Source: Cellvibrio sp. 79 (GTDB lineage Bacteria; Pseudomonadota; Gammaproteobacteria; Pseudomonadales; Cellvibrionaceae). Taken from it: 64,000 bases of DNA. Of the stretch, positions 55,191 to 64,000 are shown piece by piece; position 1 is the first letter of the stretch; each line of letters starts with the position of its first letter. The stretch lies in assembly GCA_003056245.1 (NCBI GenBank), contig MVDH01000001.1, positions 1,550,716 through 1,614,715 on the forward strand, read 5' to 3'. Both the position numbers and the translations under genes were made by a program. Below the pieces are notes generated by a model. The model was not told the origin of the DNA and ran no database searches. It saw only the letters and a program-made list of their open reading frames with translations.

Positions 55191-56876
55191 ATGTTCCAGA
55201 ATTTTCGTTTATCCATGGCGTGGTTGCATACCTGGTTCGGCCTGGTGCTGGGTTTTGTGTTGATGGCAATCTTTTTCTTCGGCGCGCTGTCAGTATTTGA
55301 CCGCGAGATAGATCGCTGGGCAATTCCGGAATCGCGTTTTGCGCCACAACCGATGCCGTCGTTTGATAATTTACTGAAGCCGATTTTTGCAGACATGCAG
55401 CCGGGCAAAGCAGATCTGGATTTTGTGCGCGATAAAGTGAACGGCCCCTTGCCGGAACGTTTTGACACCGTGGTGACTTGGGGAGCTTATACAACCCATC
55501 GCGATCCGGTGTTAAATATTTTTGCCGGTTATGAAGTACCTAATGCAAAAGAACCGGATGTTACTGTGTTTAGCAGCCGCACGATTGACCCGCGCACCGG
55601 TGTTTTATTTTCGGATGACCAATTAAAAATCGGCAGCGGATTTTTTTATCCGTTGCATTACAGCTTGAATTTCCATTGGATGAATCTGGGTTACTGGATT
55701 GTGGGATTTTCATCGCTGATTATGTTAGCGGCGCTGGTGAGTGGCGTGGTGATGCACCGCAAAATATTTCGCGAATTATTTACTTTCCGTCCGAAGAAAA
55801 GTACACAGCGCAGCGCGCTCGATTTGCACAATCTTACCGGCGTTGTTGCACTGCCATTCCATTTCTTTTTTGCCTTCACTGGCCTGGTTATTTTTGCGGG
55901 AATTTATTTTCCGATTGGTCACACGCAGATGAAATCGCTACATGACCAGCACGAAGTTGTTGAAGCACAGGAAACCGGTTTGCCGCATGATCGCGCCGGT
56001 GTCGCTGCACCGGTAGCGTCGGTAGATGCGATGGTTGCCGAAGCGCAACGTCGTTGGGCAGAACGCGGCATGGCTGGTGAAGTTGGCTTTCTTACCTTGC
56101 GCCATGTGGGCGATGCTAACGGTTATGTGAGTGTTTATCGTGCCGGTACTGATCGTATCGCGTTAACAGGTGAAGGTATTCACTTCAAAGCGAGCACTGG
56201 TGAATTGTTGCGTGAAGACCCGCCATCAACAGTAGTCGCAAGCGTAAATGAATTTCTAACCGGATTGCATTTGCAGCATTTCCGCCACTGGATGTTGCGC
56301 TGGTTGTATGTGTTAGGTGGGCTTGCAGGATGTGTTTGTATCGCCACCGGATTTATTTTCTTTGTCGAAAAACGTAAACGCCAATATGCGAAAGAAGGCA
56401 GCCAAAACGGTCGCATTGTCGATGCAATGGCGGTCACTACCGTAACCGGAATGTTGCTGGCAACTTTGGGAATTTTAATTGCAAACCGTTTATTACCAGC
56501 GAGCTTGCCTGAGGGCTGGCCCGGCCGTGGCGACCTGGAACAATATTTTTTCTGGGGCACCTGGGTTGCAGTGATGGTCCACGCATTTTTACGCAGTGCT
56601 CCGGTTGCACAAGGGAAAATAAATCCGGCGTGGAGTGAACAATGTTTAGCGTTAGCGGTGCTCGCACCAGTTACCGTTTTATTAAATTGGATCACCACTG
56701 GCGATCATCTAGTGAAAACGATTAGCGAAGGTTATTGGCCGGTAGCGGGATTTGATCTGGCGATTTTGGTGGGTGGCATCCTGGCTTTCATCGCGGCGCG
56801 TCATTTGCGCCGCAAAGGGAAAGGTGCACCTCAGGATGCAACTGATTTTGCGGATGCGGAGGTGCAACATGGTTAA
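55191..56876 (+). CDS. PepSY-associated membrane protein, siderophore-iron reductase type
   Basis: The 561-residue protein has the PepSY_TM layout: a first membrane segment (WLHTWFGLVLGFVLMAIFFFGALSVF) with the family histidine, a periplasmic domain with PepSY-like beta-alpha pattern, then three to five further membrane segments, one with LHNLTGVVALPFHFFFAFTGLVIFAGIYFP and another with HFRHWMLRWLYVLGGLAGC. Histidines in the helices would bind haem. Such proteins reduce ferric siderophores in the periplasm or membrane. GGGGAGG precedes the start. It overlaps the DUF3325 gene by 8 bases. Confidence 0.88.
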   Translation: MFQNFRLSMAWLHTWFGLVLGFVLMAIFFFGALSVFDREIDRWAIPESRFAPQPMPSFDNLLKPIFADMQPGKADLDFVRDKVNGPLPERFDTVVTWGAYTTHRDPVLNIFAGYEVPNAKEPDVTVFSSRTIDPRTGVLFSDDQLKIGSGFFYPLHYSLNFHWMNLGYWIVGFSSLIMLAALVSGVVMHRKIFRELFTFRPKKSTQRSALDLHNLTGVVALPFHFFFAFTGLVIFAGIYFPIGHTQMKSLHDQHEVVEAQETGLPHDRAGVAAPVASVDAMVAEAQRRWAERGMAGEVGFLTLRHVGDANGYVSVYRAGTDRIALTGEGIHFKASTGELLREDPPSTVVASVNEFLTGLHLQHFRHWMLRWLYVLGGLAGCVCIATGFIFFVEKRKRQYAKEGSQNGRIVDAMAVTTVTGMLLATLGILIANRLLPASLPEGWPGRGDLEQYFFWGTWVAVMVHAFLRSAPVAQGKINPAWSEQCLALAVLAPVTVLLNWITTGDHLVKTISEGYWPVAGFDLAILVGGILAFIAARHLRRKGKGAPQDATDFADAEVQHG

Positions 56877-57186
56877 TGTATTGTTAGCGGCAGCGACTGT
56901 TTTATGTGTGCTCGGTTTTGCATGGCTGGCGTTAGCGATGGATGTGCATTGGAAACAAGTACGCAATGACCAGCCCTCGGCAAGCACCGCCAAAGTGCTG
57001 CGTGTTTTAGGCGGCTTGTCATTGTTTGTCTCGCTGGTGCTGTGTTTGTTTACCGCTCACGCCACTATGGCATCGTTGGTTTGGGTGATGTTGCTCGCGG
57101 CTTCTGCATTGATTGTTGCTTTTACTTTTACCTGGCGTCCGCGTTTGTTTTCTTTGCTTGTCATCTGGGTGAAAGCGACTAACTAA
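56869..57186 (+). CDS. Small membrane protein, DUF3325-like
   Basis: The 105-residue product has three membrane segments (LLAAATVLCVLGFAWLALAMDVH, LGGLSLFVSLVLCLFTAH, WVMLLAASALIVAFTF). It is the third gene of the DUF3649-PepSY-DUF3325 iron operon, overlapping the PepSY gene end by 8 bases, with GGAGG 7 bases ahead of the ATG. The frame is open to 56752, but this internal start with its site is the real one. The role is inferred from the operon only. Confidence 0.8.
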   Translation: MVNVLLAAATVLCVLGFAWLALAMDVHWKQVRNDQPSASTAKVLRVLGGLSLFVSLVLCLFTAHATMASLVWVMLLAASALIVAFTFTWRPRLFSLLVIWVKATN

Positions 57187-57268
57187 CTGTTCAACCGTTA
57201 CCGGATTCATCACGCAGTGCCTCTCTGGGCCTGCGTGTAGTCTGTATAACTTTCTGGCTTGCTACTGT

Positions 57269-57328
57269 TTAACTCCGTACCATTCAACTCCGTACCATTT
57301 AACTCGCTGCCATTTAACGTCCTACCAT
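57269..57328 (-). repeat. Four 15-bp tandem repeats at the fumC stop codon
   Basis: On the minus strand, in fumC phase: ATGGTAGGACGTTAA (57314-57328, the last four codons and stop), then ATGGCAGCGAGTTAA, ATGGTACGGAGTTGA and ATGGTACGGAGTTAA. Every unit begins with ATG and ends with a stop codon. The array fills most of the gap to the DUF3325 gene. Confidence 0.9.
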
Positions 57329-58699
57329 ATTGTCTGGCACTACCCAGGCATCAAATTGTTCGCCAGTGACATAACCGAGCGCGAGTGCCGATTCACGTAA
57401 GCTGGTACCTTCTTTGTGCGCTTTCTTGGCGATCTGCGCGGCTTTGTCGTAACCGATGTGCGTATTTAATGCGGTAACCAACATCAATGAACGCTCAACC
57501 AATTCGTTAATGCGCGCGCGATTTGGCTCAATCCCTACTGCGCAGTGATCGTTGAAACTCACCATGCCATCCGCGAGCAAACGCACACTTTGCAAAAAGT
57601 TGTGCGCGACCATCGGGCGGAACACGTTTAATTCAAAATTTCCCGATGCACCGCCGATGTTAATTGCTACATCATTACCCATCACTTGCGCGGCCAGCAT
57701 AGTCAACGCTTCGCTTTGGGTGGGATTGACTTTGCCGGGCATGATTGATGAACCGGGTTCATTTTCCGGGATGCTGATTTCACCGATACCGCTGCGCGGG
57801 CCGCTTGCCAGCCAGCGCACATCGTTGGCGATTTTCATCAAACTGGCAGCGAGTGTTTTCAATGAGCCGTGGGCATGAACCAATGCATCACACGAAGCCA
57901 ATGCTTCAAATTTATTAGGTGCAGTGACGAATGGTAACTGGGTTAACTGTGCCAGTTCAGCGGCGACTTGCTCCGCGTAACCTTTGGGCGCATTTAGTCC
58001 GGTTCCAACTGCTGTACCGCCTAATGCCAATTCACTCAAGTGCGGCAGTGCAGCGCGCACATGTTTTTCGCCGTGATGTAATTGTGCTACCCAACCGGAA
58101 ATTTCCTGGCCCAACGTAAGTGGTGTTGCATCTTGCAAATGCGTGCGGCCAATTTTTACGATGTCATCAAATTCGCGGGCTTTGCTTTCGAGTGTTGTGC
58201 GTAATTTTTCAATTGACGGCAACAAATGATTGGTGAGTGCTTCAACGGCGGCCACATGCATCGCCGTTGGAAAAACATCGTTACTGGATTGGCTGCGATT
58301 GACATCATCATTCGGATGCACCAATCGTTCATCGCCGCGCGGGCCACCAAGAATTTCGCTCGCGCGATTGGCAATCACTTCATTCAAATTCATGTTGGTT
58401 TGCGTACCGGAGCCGGTTTGCCAAACCACTAATGGAAATTCGTCGGGGTGTTTGCCTGCGATTACTTCATCAGCCGCCGCGATAATCGCTTCGGTTTTTT
58501 TCCCTTCTTGCAAACCGAGTAAGCAATTCACTTTAGCGGAAGCGCGTTTTACTTGCGCTAATGCGCGAATAATTTCCAGCGGTTGGCGCTCGCCGGAGAT
58601 ATCAAAGTTTTGCAACGAGCGTTGGGTTTGTGCACCCCACAAACGTTCAGCGGGAACATCAATGGGGCCAAAGGTATCGCGTTCACTTCGTGTTTTCAT
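57314..58699 (-). CDS. fumC: Class II fumarate hydratase
   Basis: The 461-residue product has the fumarase/aspartase signature [13 protein letters not shown], the catalytic [13 protein letters not shown] segment and [14 protein letters not shown]. Class II fumarases need no iron-sulfur cluster and convert fumarate and malate in the TCA cycle. Placed beside a fagA-like gene and a Fur box, it fits the iron-sparing fumarase of pseudomonads, induced when iron is scarce. Its 3' end is the first unit of a four-copy 15-bp tandem repeat containing the stop codon. Confidence 0.95.
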   Translation of the reverse strand: MKTRSERDTFGPIDVPAERLWGAQTQRSLQNFDISGERQPLEIIRALAQVKRASAKVNCLLGLQEGKKTEAIIAAADEVIAGKHPDEFPLVVWQTGSGTQTNMNLNEVIANRASEILGGPRGDERLVHPNDDVNRSQSSNDVFPTAMHVAAVEALTNHLLPSIEKLRTTLESKAREFDDIVKIGRTHLQDATPLTLGQEISGWVAQLHHGEKHVRAALPHLSELALGGTAVGTGLNAPKGYAEQVAAELAQLTQLPFVTAPNKFEALASCDALVHAHGSLKTLAASLMKIANDVRWLASGPRSGIGEISIPENEPGSSIMPGKVNPTQSEALTMLAAQVMGNDVAINIGGASGNFELNVFRPMVAHNFLQSVRLLADGMVSFNDHCAVGIEPNRARINELVERSLMLVTALNTHIGYDKAAQIAKKAHKEGTSLRESALALGYVTGEQFDAWVVPDNMVGR

Positions 58700-58800
58700 G
58701 TTGGGACCTTATTAAAAAAATTAAAGGAAAAATTGTTAAGAAAAAATTTTTGAAAATAAATGTAGAAAAAATCGTGTCATGTGGTGGCGTGTAAGGATCA

Positions 58801-59172
58801 TTAAAAACGCAAGCTGTGACGCACATAGTGACTCTGGACCGCGAGCTCTCGTAGCAAGTACTGGATCTGCTCATCGCTCTGCATACTGTCGGAAATTTGT
58901 TTCAGCGATTGCAGTGGCCGGTTGATATTGTCCAAGCATATACAGCGCCAGTTAGCGGGAACCAGCTCATCAATAATGGTTTCCAGCAGCAACGTAAATT
59001 GACTTTCATAGCGCTGGCGCAACTCATCGCGCGTGGATTCCGGCCCCTGGTTTTCCTCTGTTAGCCAATGGTTAATTAATAACGGGTTATCCGGCTCTTC
59101 CCCACACCTGATTTTGTGGCGGACATGGGCAAGTTCCATAGATCTGACCGGGCAGTGTAGGGGGAGTTGCAT
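58801..59172 (-). CDS. FagA-like small protein upstream of fumC
   Basis: The 123-residue product has no signal peptide; the core reads LINHWLTEENQGPESTRDELRQRYESQFTLLLETIIDELVPANWRCICLDNINRPLQSL. Its position directly upstream of fumC (101-base gap, same strand) and downstream of a Fur box recalls fagA of the Pseudomonas fagA-fumC-orfX-sodA iron-starvation operon. I base the name on that order and a remembered pattern; it needs a search. The start with GGAGG 10 bases upstream is chosen; an internal ATG at 59139 lacks a site. Confidence 0.55.
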   Translation of the reverse strand: MQLPLHCPVRSMELAHVRHKIRCGEEPDNPLLINHWLTEENQGPESTRDELRQRYESQFTLLLETIIDELVPANWRCICLDNINRPLQSLKQISDSMQSDEQIQYLLRELAVQSHYVRHSLRF

Positions 59173-59243
59173 GGCTAGGGCGCCTCCAGGGCCTGTCTAG
59201 CGGAAGGCGACTATAAAGCCAAAGTAAATATTTACCAAGTGTT

Positions 59244-59262
59244 AATGAAAACTATTATCATT
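59244..59262. promoter_or_regulatory. Candidate Fur box between fagA-like gene and TonB-receptor remnant
   Basis: aatgaaaactattatcatt: AATGA, 9 bases, TCATT, the same architecture as the box at 54796. It is 72 bases from the fagA-like start (minus) and only 4 bases before the receptor remnant (plus). Confidence 0.72.
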
Positions 59263-59266
59263 TGAG

Positions 59267-60673
59267 GTGGGGTGGCGTACCGTTCATCCTGCTATTACCC
59301 GCCTCTTCAATTTTTATCCAAAAAACGCCCCATCAGCAAACAGCATCGATAACGACGTTTCATGGGGGCAACCCTGGACCAACCGTTGGTATGACTACAA
59401 GCGTTACGGCGCTAACCTGAAATGGAAGATTAGCGAAAACGTGTCATTGCGCGGTGCGTATATCGATAACCGCGGCGATCGTGGATCGGAAAGTACCAGC
59501 AACACCATCGCTGCCAATGGTACATACAGCCAGCAAATTTCCGGCGTGTACACGCCAGGGTTAGATACCGTCCTCAGTGACCAGAAAGATTCCGGTGCGG
59601 CACTGTACCTTGATGTGTTGTTCGACACTGGCGCAATCGCGCATAAACTCACTGCCGGTTACCAATACAGCGATAGCTTCCAATACCGGATGAACGGTGC
59701 CAGTGCGGTTAACATCAACCTGACCGGGTTGTCCATGTCATCACCCACGTATATCCCGCGTCCGGCTAACGTGGCGCAGGTCAAACGCGGTGTGCTGACC
59801 CTTAGCAGTAACACGGAATACCAAAGCCTGATCATTGGCGATGACATCACTTTCAATGACCAATGGTCGGTATTGCTCGGGGTTGCCCAAACCACCATCA
59901 CCCAAAAAACCGGCACCGGTTACGGTGAGTCTGCGCTTACGCCATCAGTGTCCATCCTGTTCAAGCCCGTAGAGTCGATTACTACTTATATAAGCTATAT
60001 CGAAGGGTTGGAAGCGGGGATTGTTGTGCCCGAGTTTTACAACAACACCGGAACAAAAGTCGTGAATGGCGGCGACGTTTTTGATCCGTTAACCAGCGAG
60101 CAATTTGAAATTGGTGTGAAAACCAACGTTGGTGAGGTTGCGCTGGCTGCCGCGATATTCCGTATCGAAAAAGGATTGCAGTACTACATCAACGTGCCGG
60201 GCGCCCCGGAATTTGTCCAGGATGGCCTGCAAGTGCATGACGGTATCGAATTTACCGCCATTGGCAATTTGACAGAGAATTTGAATCTCATTGGCGGCTT
60301 CACCTGGCTTGATCCGGAAGTGGAAAAGCAACAACAAACCCCGGCACTGGAAGGTAAAGCGCCAGTGGATGTTGCCGAGCAAATTGTGAAAGCGCGCTTT
60401 GAATACAGGGTTCCTGCAGTGGCTGGCCTTAGCGTGTCAGCTTCAGCAAATTACAATGGCTCCAGCTATGGCGATGGTTTGAATAACGATAAGGTTCCTG
60501 AATACACGTTGTATGACATTGGTGCTCGTTATCAAACCGAAGTGGCGGAACAACTGGTCACCTTCCGTGCTGACCTGCACAACCTGACCAATGAGCATTA
60601 CTGGAATGGTTTCAACGGTACTCGCATCGGCGATCCGCGTACGCTAATGCTTTCTGTTACCGCCGAGTTTTAA
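59267..60673 (+). pseudogene. TonB-dependent siderophore receptor lacking signal, plug and first strands
   Basis: The 468-residue open frame is a typical siderophore-receptor barrel C-terminal part: WGQPWTNRWYDYKRYGANLKWKISENVSLRGAYIDNRGD, VEFTA-like strands (HDGIEFTAIGNL), YTLYDIGARYQT, FRADLHNLTNEHYWNGFNG and a terminal TAEF. Signal peptide, TonB box and plug (about 250-300 residues) are missing; the frame begins with a GTG immediately after the Fur box and has no ribosome site or export signal. The best reading is a deletion that joined the promoter region to the barrel interior, leaving a non-functional gene. The ordinary order would be Fur box, then signal and plug, so the box may now serve only fagA-fumC. 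Confidence 0.82.
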
Positions 60674-60901
60674 TCAGGCGGAATAAACACCCAGGGATGG
60701 AGAATATCCATGCAGCGGCTGTCTCGAATAGGATGTAAGGGGAAGCCGTGAATTGGAAAATCCTATGCAAACAAAGATCGCCGTTTTTGCACCTCAATGT
60801 CGTATAGTCTATAAAAATATTCGTAAGCACCGGACCTGCATGTGTCTATGAATACAGGAAATAGGGGAATGTTAAGGCGCATCATCGAAGAGAATGATTG
60901 T

Positions 60902-61279
60902 ATGGAAAAAACGGAATGGTCACTGGTGCGAGTCGCATACGCCTCGCTCGCGGGAATAGCACTGGCATTAGGGATTGTGGGATTATTTTTACCGTTATTG
61001 CCGACGACCCCGTTCATATTAGTTGCCGCTTGGGCTGCTTCCAAAGGCTCGCCGCGATTGCATCGCTGGATATGGAATCATCCGCACATGGGTCCCTTAC
61101 TCCACAACTGGCACACCAAAGGTGCAGTGCCGCGCACAGCCAAATGGCTTGCGTGTATCTCTATGTCCCTAAGCTGGATTGGCATGATGGCGATGGGGAT
61201 GAGTTGGATAATCCTCGCTGTGACGGCACTGCTGTTTATTTCAGTATGTGCATTTTTAATCACCCGACCAGAATTCTAA
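60902..61279 (+). CDS. YbaN-like (DUF454) inner-membrane protein
   Basis: The 125-residue product begins MEKTEWSLVRVAYASLAGIALALGIVGLFLPLLPTTPFIL, the signature start of the DUF454/YbaN family, and has three to four membrane segments with RLHRWIWNHPHMGPLLHNW between them. The function of the family is unknown. I start at ATG 60902 with GAAGAGA upstream; a GTG 20 codons earlier is open but would add non-conserved residues. Confidence 0.82.
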   Translation: MEKTEWSLVRVAYASLAGIALALGIVGLFLPLLPTTPFILVAAWAASKGSPRLHRWIWNHPHMGPLLHNWHTKGAVPRTAKWLACISMSLSWIGMMAMGMSWIILAVTALLFISVCAFLITRPEF

Positions 61280-61321
61280 TCAAGTAAATAATTAAGGCGT
61301 GTTTATTTAGATACATTGCGT

Positions 61322-62245
61322 TCAGGAGGCCTTGCGCTCCGCCTTTATTTCTTCAAACAAATCGCCCTGTTTTTCCAAGCCTTTATCAATTCCCAATAAT
61401 GCAGATAACTGGCGTGCATCCTGCGGCGCCCACAACTTATCGGTATTGTCGAAGTAACAAAATACATCCAGTGATTCGTGCAACCTCACTCTTTTACCAA
61501 TCAATTTGGCATCTTTGGGATGGCTACCACGGCTCCAGGCTTTGATACGTTTATACCAATGTTCAATGGCGCTTTTGGAGTAACCGCTGCGATACAGTTC
61601 AGTATCGCCATGTAACCGCATATATACAAAATCGCTGGTGATATCTTCCGCATAAGGCCAACGGCCAGCGGTATCGGCAATCACAAACGCTACATTGTAT
61701 TTGCGTAATAGTTTTATGAATTTTGGATCGATAAAACTCTGGTTACGGATTTCAACGGCGTGGCGAAGCCGGGTAGTTTTTGCGGAATGTTCAGGTAATT
61801 CAAAATCCGGATGATATTTACGCGTACTCTTCAACGCGTCACCCGTTGTTTTGGGGAGTAATTGCAAAAACTGGTGAAATTGTTCTTCATTGAATTTAAA
61901 ACTGGGCGGAAATTGCCATAGAATCGCCCCCAATTTTTCCCGCAATTGAAGCAAGCCGGACGCAAAGAAATTGGCGATAGGTTCTTCTACATCATTTAAA
62001 CGGCGAATATGCGTTATATAACGCGGTGCTTTAACACTGAATACAAAATTATCGGGTGTATCCGCATACCATCCGTTGTAACGTTCCGGTGTTTGCAATG
62101 CGTAAAATGATCCATTAATTTCAATGCTGTTAACCGAACGCGAGGCAAAATAAAGTTCTTTACGTTGCACCAAGCCTTTCGGGTAAAAATTATTTCGCCA
62201 GGGAGCGTAACGCCAGCCTGAAATACCAATATGAAATTCGCTCAT
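61322..62245 (-). CDS. DUF72-family protein
   Basis: The 307-residue product opens MSEFHIGISGWRYAPWRNNFYP, then FYALQTPERYNGW, FSVKAPRYITHIRRL and GAILWQFPPSFKF, the pattern of DUF72 TIM-barrel-like proteins. C-terminal part has VYMRLHGDTELYRSGYS and DVFCYFDNT. Activity is unknown. ATG 62245 has GGAG 8 bases before it; the frame open 30 codons further upstream shows no family sequence. The neighbours ku and ligD are divergent, an arrangement sometimes seen for DUF72, but no functional link is known. Confidence 0.88.
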   Translation of the reverse strand: MSEFHIGISGWRYAPWRNNFYPKGLVQRKELYFASRSVNSIEINGSFYALQTPERYNGWYADTPDNFVFSVKAPRYITHIRRLNDVEEPIANFFASGLLQLREKLGAILWQFPPSFKFNEEQFHQFLQLLPKTTGDALKSTRKYHPDFELPEHSAKTTRLRHAVEIRNQSFIDPKFIKLLRKYNVAFVIADTAGRWPYAEDITSDFVYMRLHGDTELYRSGYSKSAIEHWYKRIKAWSRGSHPKDAKLIGKRVRLHESLDVFCYFDNTDKLWAPQDARQLSALLGIDKGLEKQGDLFEEIKAERKAS

Positions 62246-62510
62246 ATACCTCACTCCCCAATGAATTTCTGACCACCGCATCCAGTTTTTAAATGGAAGT
62301 TCTAAAATAATAATTATTTCTTCATTGACCAGCATTGCGCTACAAAGATTCCCTTGGGACTTTTTGTTTTAAAAAGCGGCTGCTAAATTGCCGAAATTTA
62401 AAAGGAAGTTGATTTTAATGACGCAAAACTCCAGCACTGAACTTTGTGCTGTTATTACCAGTCAAGATTTTTAATAGATCAGCAACTTATTAATGTTTTA
62501 TGGAGGGTGT

Positions 62511-63554
62511 ATGGCGCGCGCGATTTGGAAGGGAGCGATCAGTTTTGGGTTGGTGCATATTCCTGTAGCTTTGGTGTCCGCAACTTCATCTAATAATATT
62601 GATTTTGATTGGTTGGATAAGCGAAGTATGGAGCCTGTAGGTTATAAACGGATTAATAAAGTCAGTGGCAAGGAAATGAAAGCGGAAAATATTGTAAAAG
62701 GCATCCAATATGAAAAAGGGCACTACGTTATTTTAAGTGAAGAAGAAATTAAAACTGCCCACCCGAAAACAACACAGTCCATTGATATTTTTTCGTTTGT
62801 TGACCAAACCGATATCCCTATCACTCACATAGAAGTTCCTTATTATCTCAGTCCGGATAAGCGCGGCGAAAAAGTGTACGCGCTTTTGCGTAAAGCGCTG
62901 GAGACTACCGGTAAGGTTGCACTCGCCAATGTAATCCTGCATACGCGCCAGCATTTGGCGGTGCTTATGCCACTGGAATCCGCATTGGTGTTAATACTAT
63001 TGCGCTGGCCCACAGAAGTGCGCAGCCTGGAAACCCTTGAGTTGGGTAAAGCCGTTAGTCATCCTGAGCTTAATAAAAATGAATTGGATATGGCCAAACG
63101 CCTGATAGAGGATATGGCAGCCAAATGGGACCCTGATGAATACCAGGACACTTTTCAGGAAAAAATAATGGCGTTGGTCGACAAGAAAGTCCATGAAGGA
63201 AAAATTGAAAATGTTGAACAGGTTAGTGCTAATGAAGAACGAAAATCTGCCGACATTATCGATTTAACCGAGCTGCTTAAAAGGAGCCTTGGCGGTAAGT
63301 CTTCAACAAAAACATCTTCTATAAAAGCAAGGTCAATCAGTAAGGCCAAAGCATCGAGCACGGCTGAAAACATAGAAACAAAAAAAGCTGGTACGGCAAA
63401 AAGTGAATCCAAAGCTAAACCTGTTTCTACTAAAAGTGCTGCTACCAAAAGTAGTAATGCGAAAAACGTTAATAAAAGTACACCAACTAAAACTAAACCA
63501 GTTAAAGCTACGCCAGCTAAACCAACCCGGCAAAAAAAATCTGCCACCAGATAA
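62511..63554 (+). CDS. ku: Ku protein of bacterial non-homologous end joining
   Basis: The 347-residue product begins MARAIWKGAISFGLVHIPVAL, the Ku-core opening, and continues with GYKRINKVSGKEM, DIFSFVDQTDIPITHIEVPYYLSPDKRGEKVYALL and ALVLILLRWPTEVRSLE. After about residue 260 comes a Lys/Ser/Thr-rich tail of about 85 residues that would bind DNA without sequence preference. Ku rings bind double-strand ends and bring in LigD, whose gene begins 40 bases downstream. ATG 62511 has GGAGG just before it. Confidence 0.95.
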   Translation: MARAIWKGAISFGLVHIPVALVSATSSNNIDFDWLDKRSMEPVGYKRINKVSGKEMKAENIVKGIQYEKGHYVILSEEEIKTAHPKTTQSIDIFSFVDQTDIPITHIEVPYYLSPDKRGEKVYALLRKALETTGKVALANVILHTRQHLAVLMPLESALVLILLRWPTEVRSLETLELGKAVSHPELNKNELDMAKRLIEDMAAKWDPDEYQDTFQEKIMALVDKKVHEGKIENVEQVSANEERKSADIIDLTELLKRSLGGKSSTKTSSIKARSISKAKASSTAENIETKKAGTAKSESKAKPVSTKSAATKSSNAKNVNKSTPTKTKPVKATPAKPTRQKKSATR

Positions 63555-63594
63555 GATTGTCTCATTAGCAAATTGTGAATGACAGGAGGCGTGA

Positions 63595-64000
63595 ATGACC
63601 AAGCCACTGCGTGAATACCATCGCAAACGCAACTTCGATGTAACCACAGAGCCTCGTGGCGATGTGCAGGGAAAAGGAAAATCTCCGGCTCATGCGTTGC
63701 AATTTGTTATCCAAAAACACGACGCGCGACGGCTGCACTACGATTTTCGTCTGGAATTGAACGGTACCCTATTGAGTTGGGCAATTCCCAAAGGCCCGAG
63801 CCTTGATCCGACAGATAAACGTCTCGCCGTTCATGTAGAAGATCATCCATTGGATTACGCGAGCTTTGAAGGACATATACCAGAGGGGCATTACGGCGGC
63901 GGTGACGTCATAGTATGGGATCGCGGAATTTGGGAACCGGTCGGCGATGCAACGGCGGGCTACAAATCGGGAAAACTTAAATTTGTTTTAATCGGTGAAA
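63595..64000 (+). CDS. ligD: DNA ligase D, N-terminal phosphoesterase part (cut by window edge)
   Basis: The visible 135 codons start MTKPLREYHRKRNFDVTTEPRGD and run through FVIQKHDARRLHYDFRLELNG, SWAIPKGPSLDP, LAVHVEDHPLDYASFEGHIPEGHYGGG and VIVWDRG. This is the 3'-phosphoesterase domain of LigD, with the catalytic histidine and arginine region visible. Ligase and polymerase domains are expected past the edge. AGGAGG lies 7 bases ahead of the ATG. Together with ku upstream it makes the two-gene end-joining system. If the downstream part is missing it would be a stand-alone phosphoesterase. Confidence 0.92.
   Translation, partial: MTKPLREYHRKRNFDVTTEPRGDVQGKGKSPAHALQFVIQKHDARRLHYDFRLELNGTLLSWAIPKGPSLDPTDKRLAVHVEDHPLDYASFEGHIPEGHYGGGDVIVWDRGIWEPVGDATAGYKSGKLKFVLIGE

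Overview
The window reads as a chromosomal segment of a gammaproteobacterium close to Cellvibrio and relatives (Cellvibrionaceae). This is inferred from the mix of Pseudomonas-like housekeeping genes (RimK with its zinc-protease partner, PA3496-like protein, fumC with a fagA-like gene), a large TonB-receptor repertoire and the protein sequences; no 16S gene is present to confirm it. Base composition is moderate, genes are dense, and no tRNA, rRNA, CRISPR array or intact transposase was seen.

Layout. 1-2.9 kb (minus): urea carboxylase (cut by the window edge) and allophanate hydrolase, with a C/G-rich inverted repeat between them. 3.2-4.1 kb: an outer-membrane beta-barrel gene broken by a frameshift in a T5 run. 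4.1-14.4 kb: dGTPase, a secreted CGG-motif protein, a VanZ-like/carbohydrate-binding-like fusion beside a diguanylate cyclase, a PA3496-like protein, the RimB-like protease and RimK, a GAF-PAS-GGDEF-EAL protein and a STAS protein. 14.4-20.8 kb: hisC, an isolated FabF-type ketoacyl synthase divergent from a TetR regulator, an isochorismatase and NAD(P)-binding pair divergent from a LysR regulator, and a HAD phosphatase. 21.2-27.9 kb: a probable peptide-use operon (TonB receptor, POT transporter, M2 peptidyl-dipeptidase lipoprotein). 28.0-32.4 kb (minus): cobT-cobS-cobU-cobC nucleotide-loop assembly operon followed by a MATE exporter. 32.5-38.8 kb: aromatic/aspartate aminotransferase, a HigBA-type toxin-antitoxin pair, a short KdpD-like/KdpE-like two-component system and the Kup potassium transporter. 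38.8-40.4 kb: a YCII-VOC fusion and a YigZ/IMPACT protein.

40.6-51.7 kb is the accessory island: a 1496-residue Rhs protein whose variable C-terminus carries the R / S-T-S / E-x-E signature of an ADP-ribosyltransferase toxin, followed by two tandem ADP-ribosylglycohydrolases (probable enzymatic immunity), then a displaced Rhs tip with a different toxin and its probable immunity gene, a PP2A-like phosphatase, a third Rhs-tip relic and two unidentified genes. A 62-bp perfect direct repeat at the Rhs tips would allow toxin exchange by recombination.

51.9-64 kb: malQ, a MetR-like regulator, a Fur-box-headed DUF3649-PepSY-DUF3325 iron-siderophore reductase operon, fagA-like/fumC (iron-sparing fumarase), a TonB siderophore receptor lacking its N-terminal half, a YbaN-like protein, a DUF72 protein, and the NHEJ pair ku-ligD (ligD cut by the window edge).

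The most unusual structural signals are two unrelated genes (the LysR gene at 19 kb and fumC at 57 kb) that each end in four 15-bp tandem repeats in phase with, and beginning at, the last four codons plus the stop codon.
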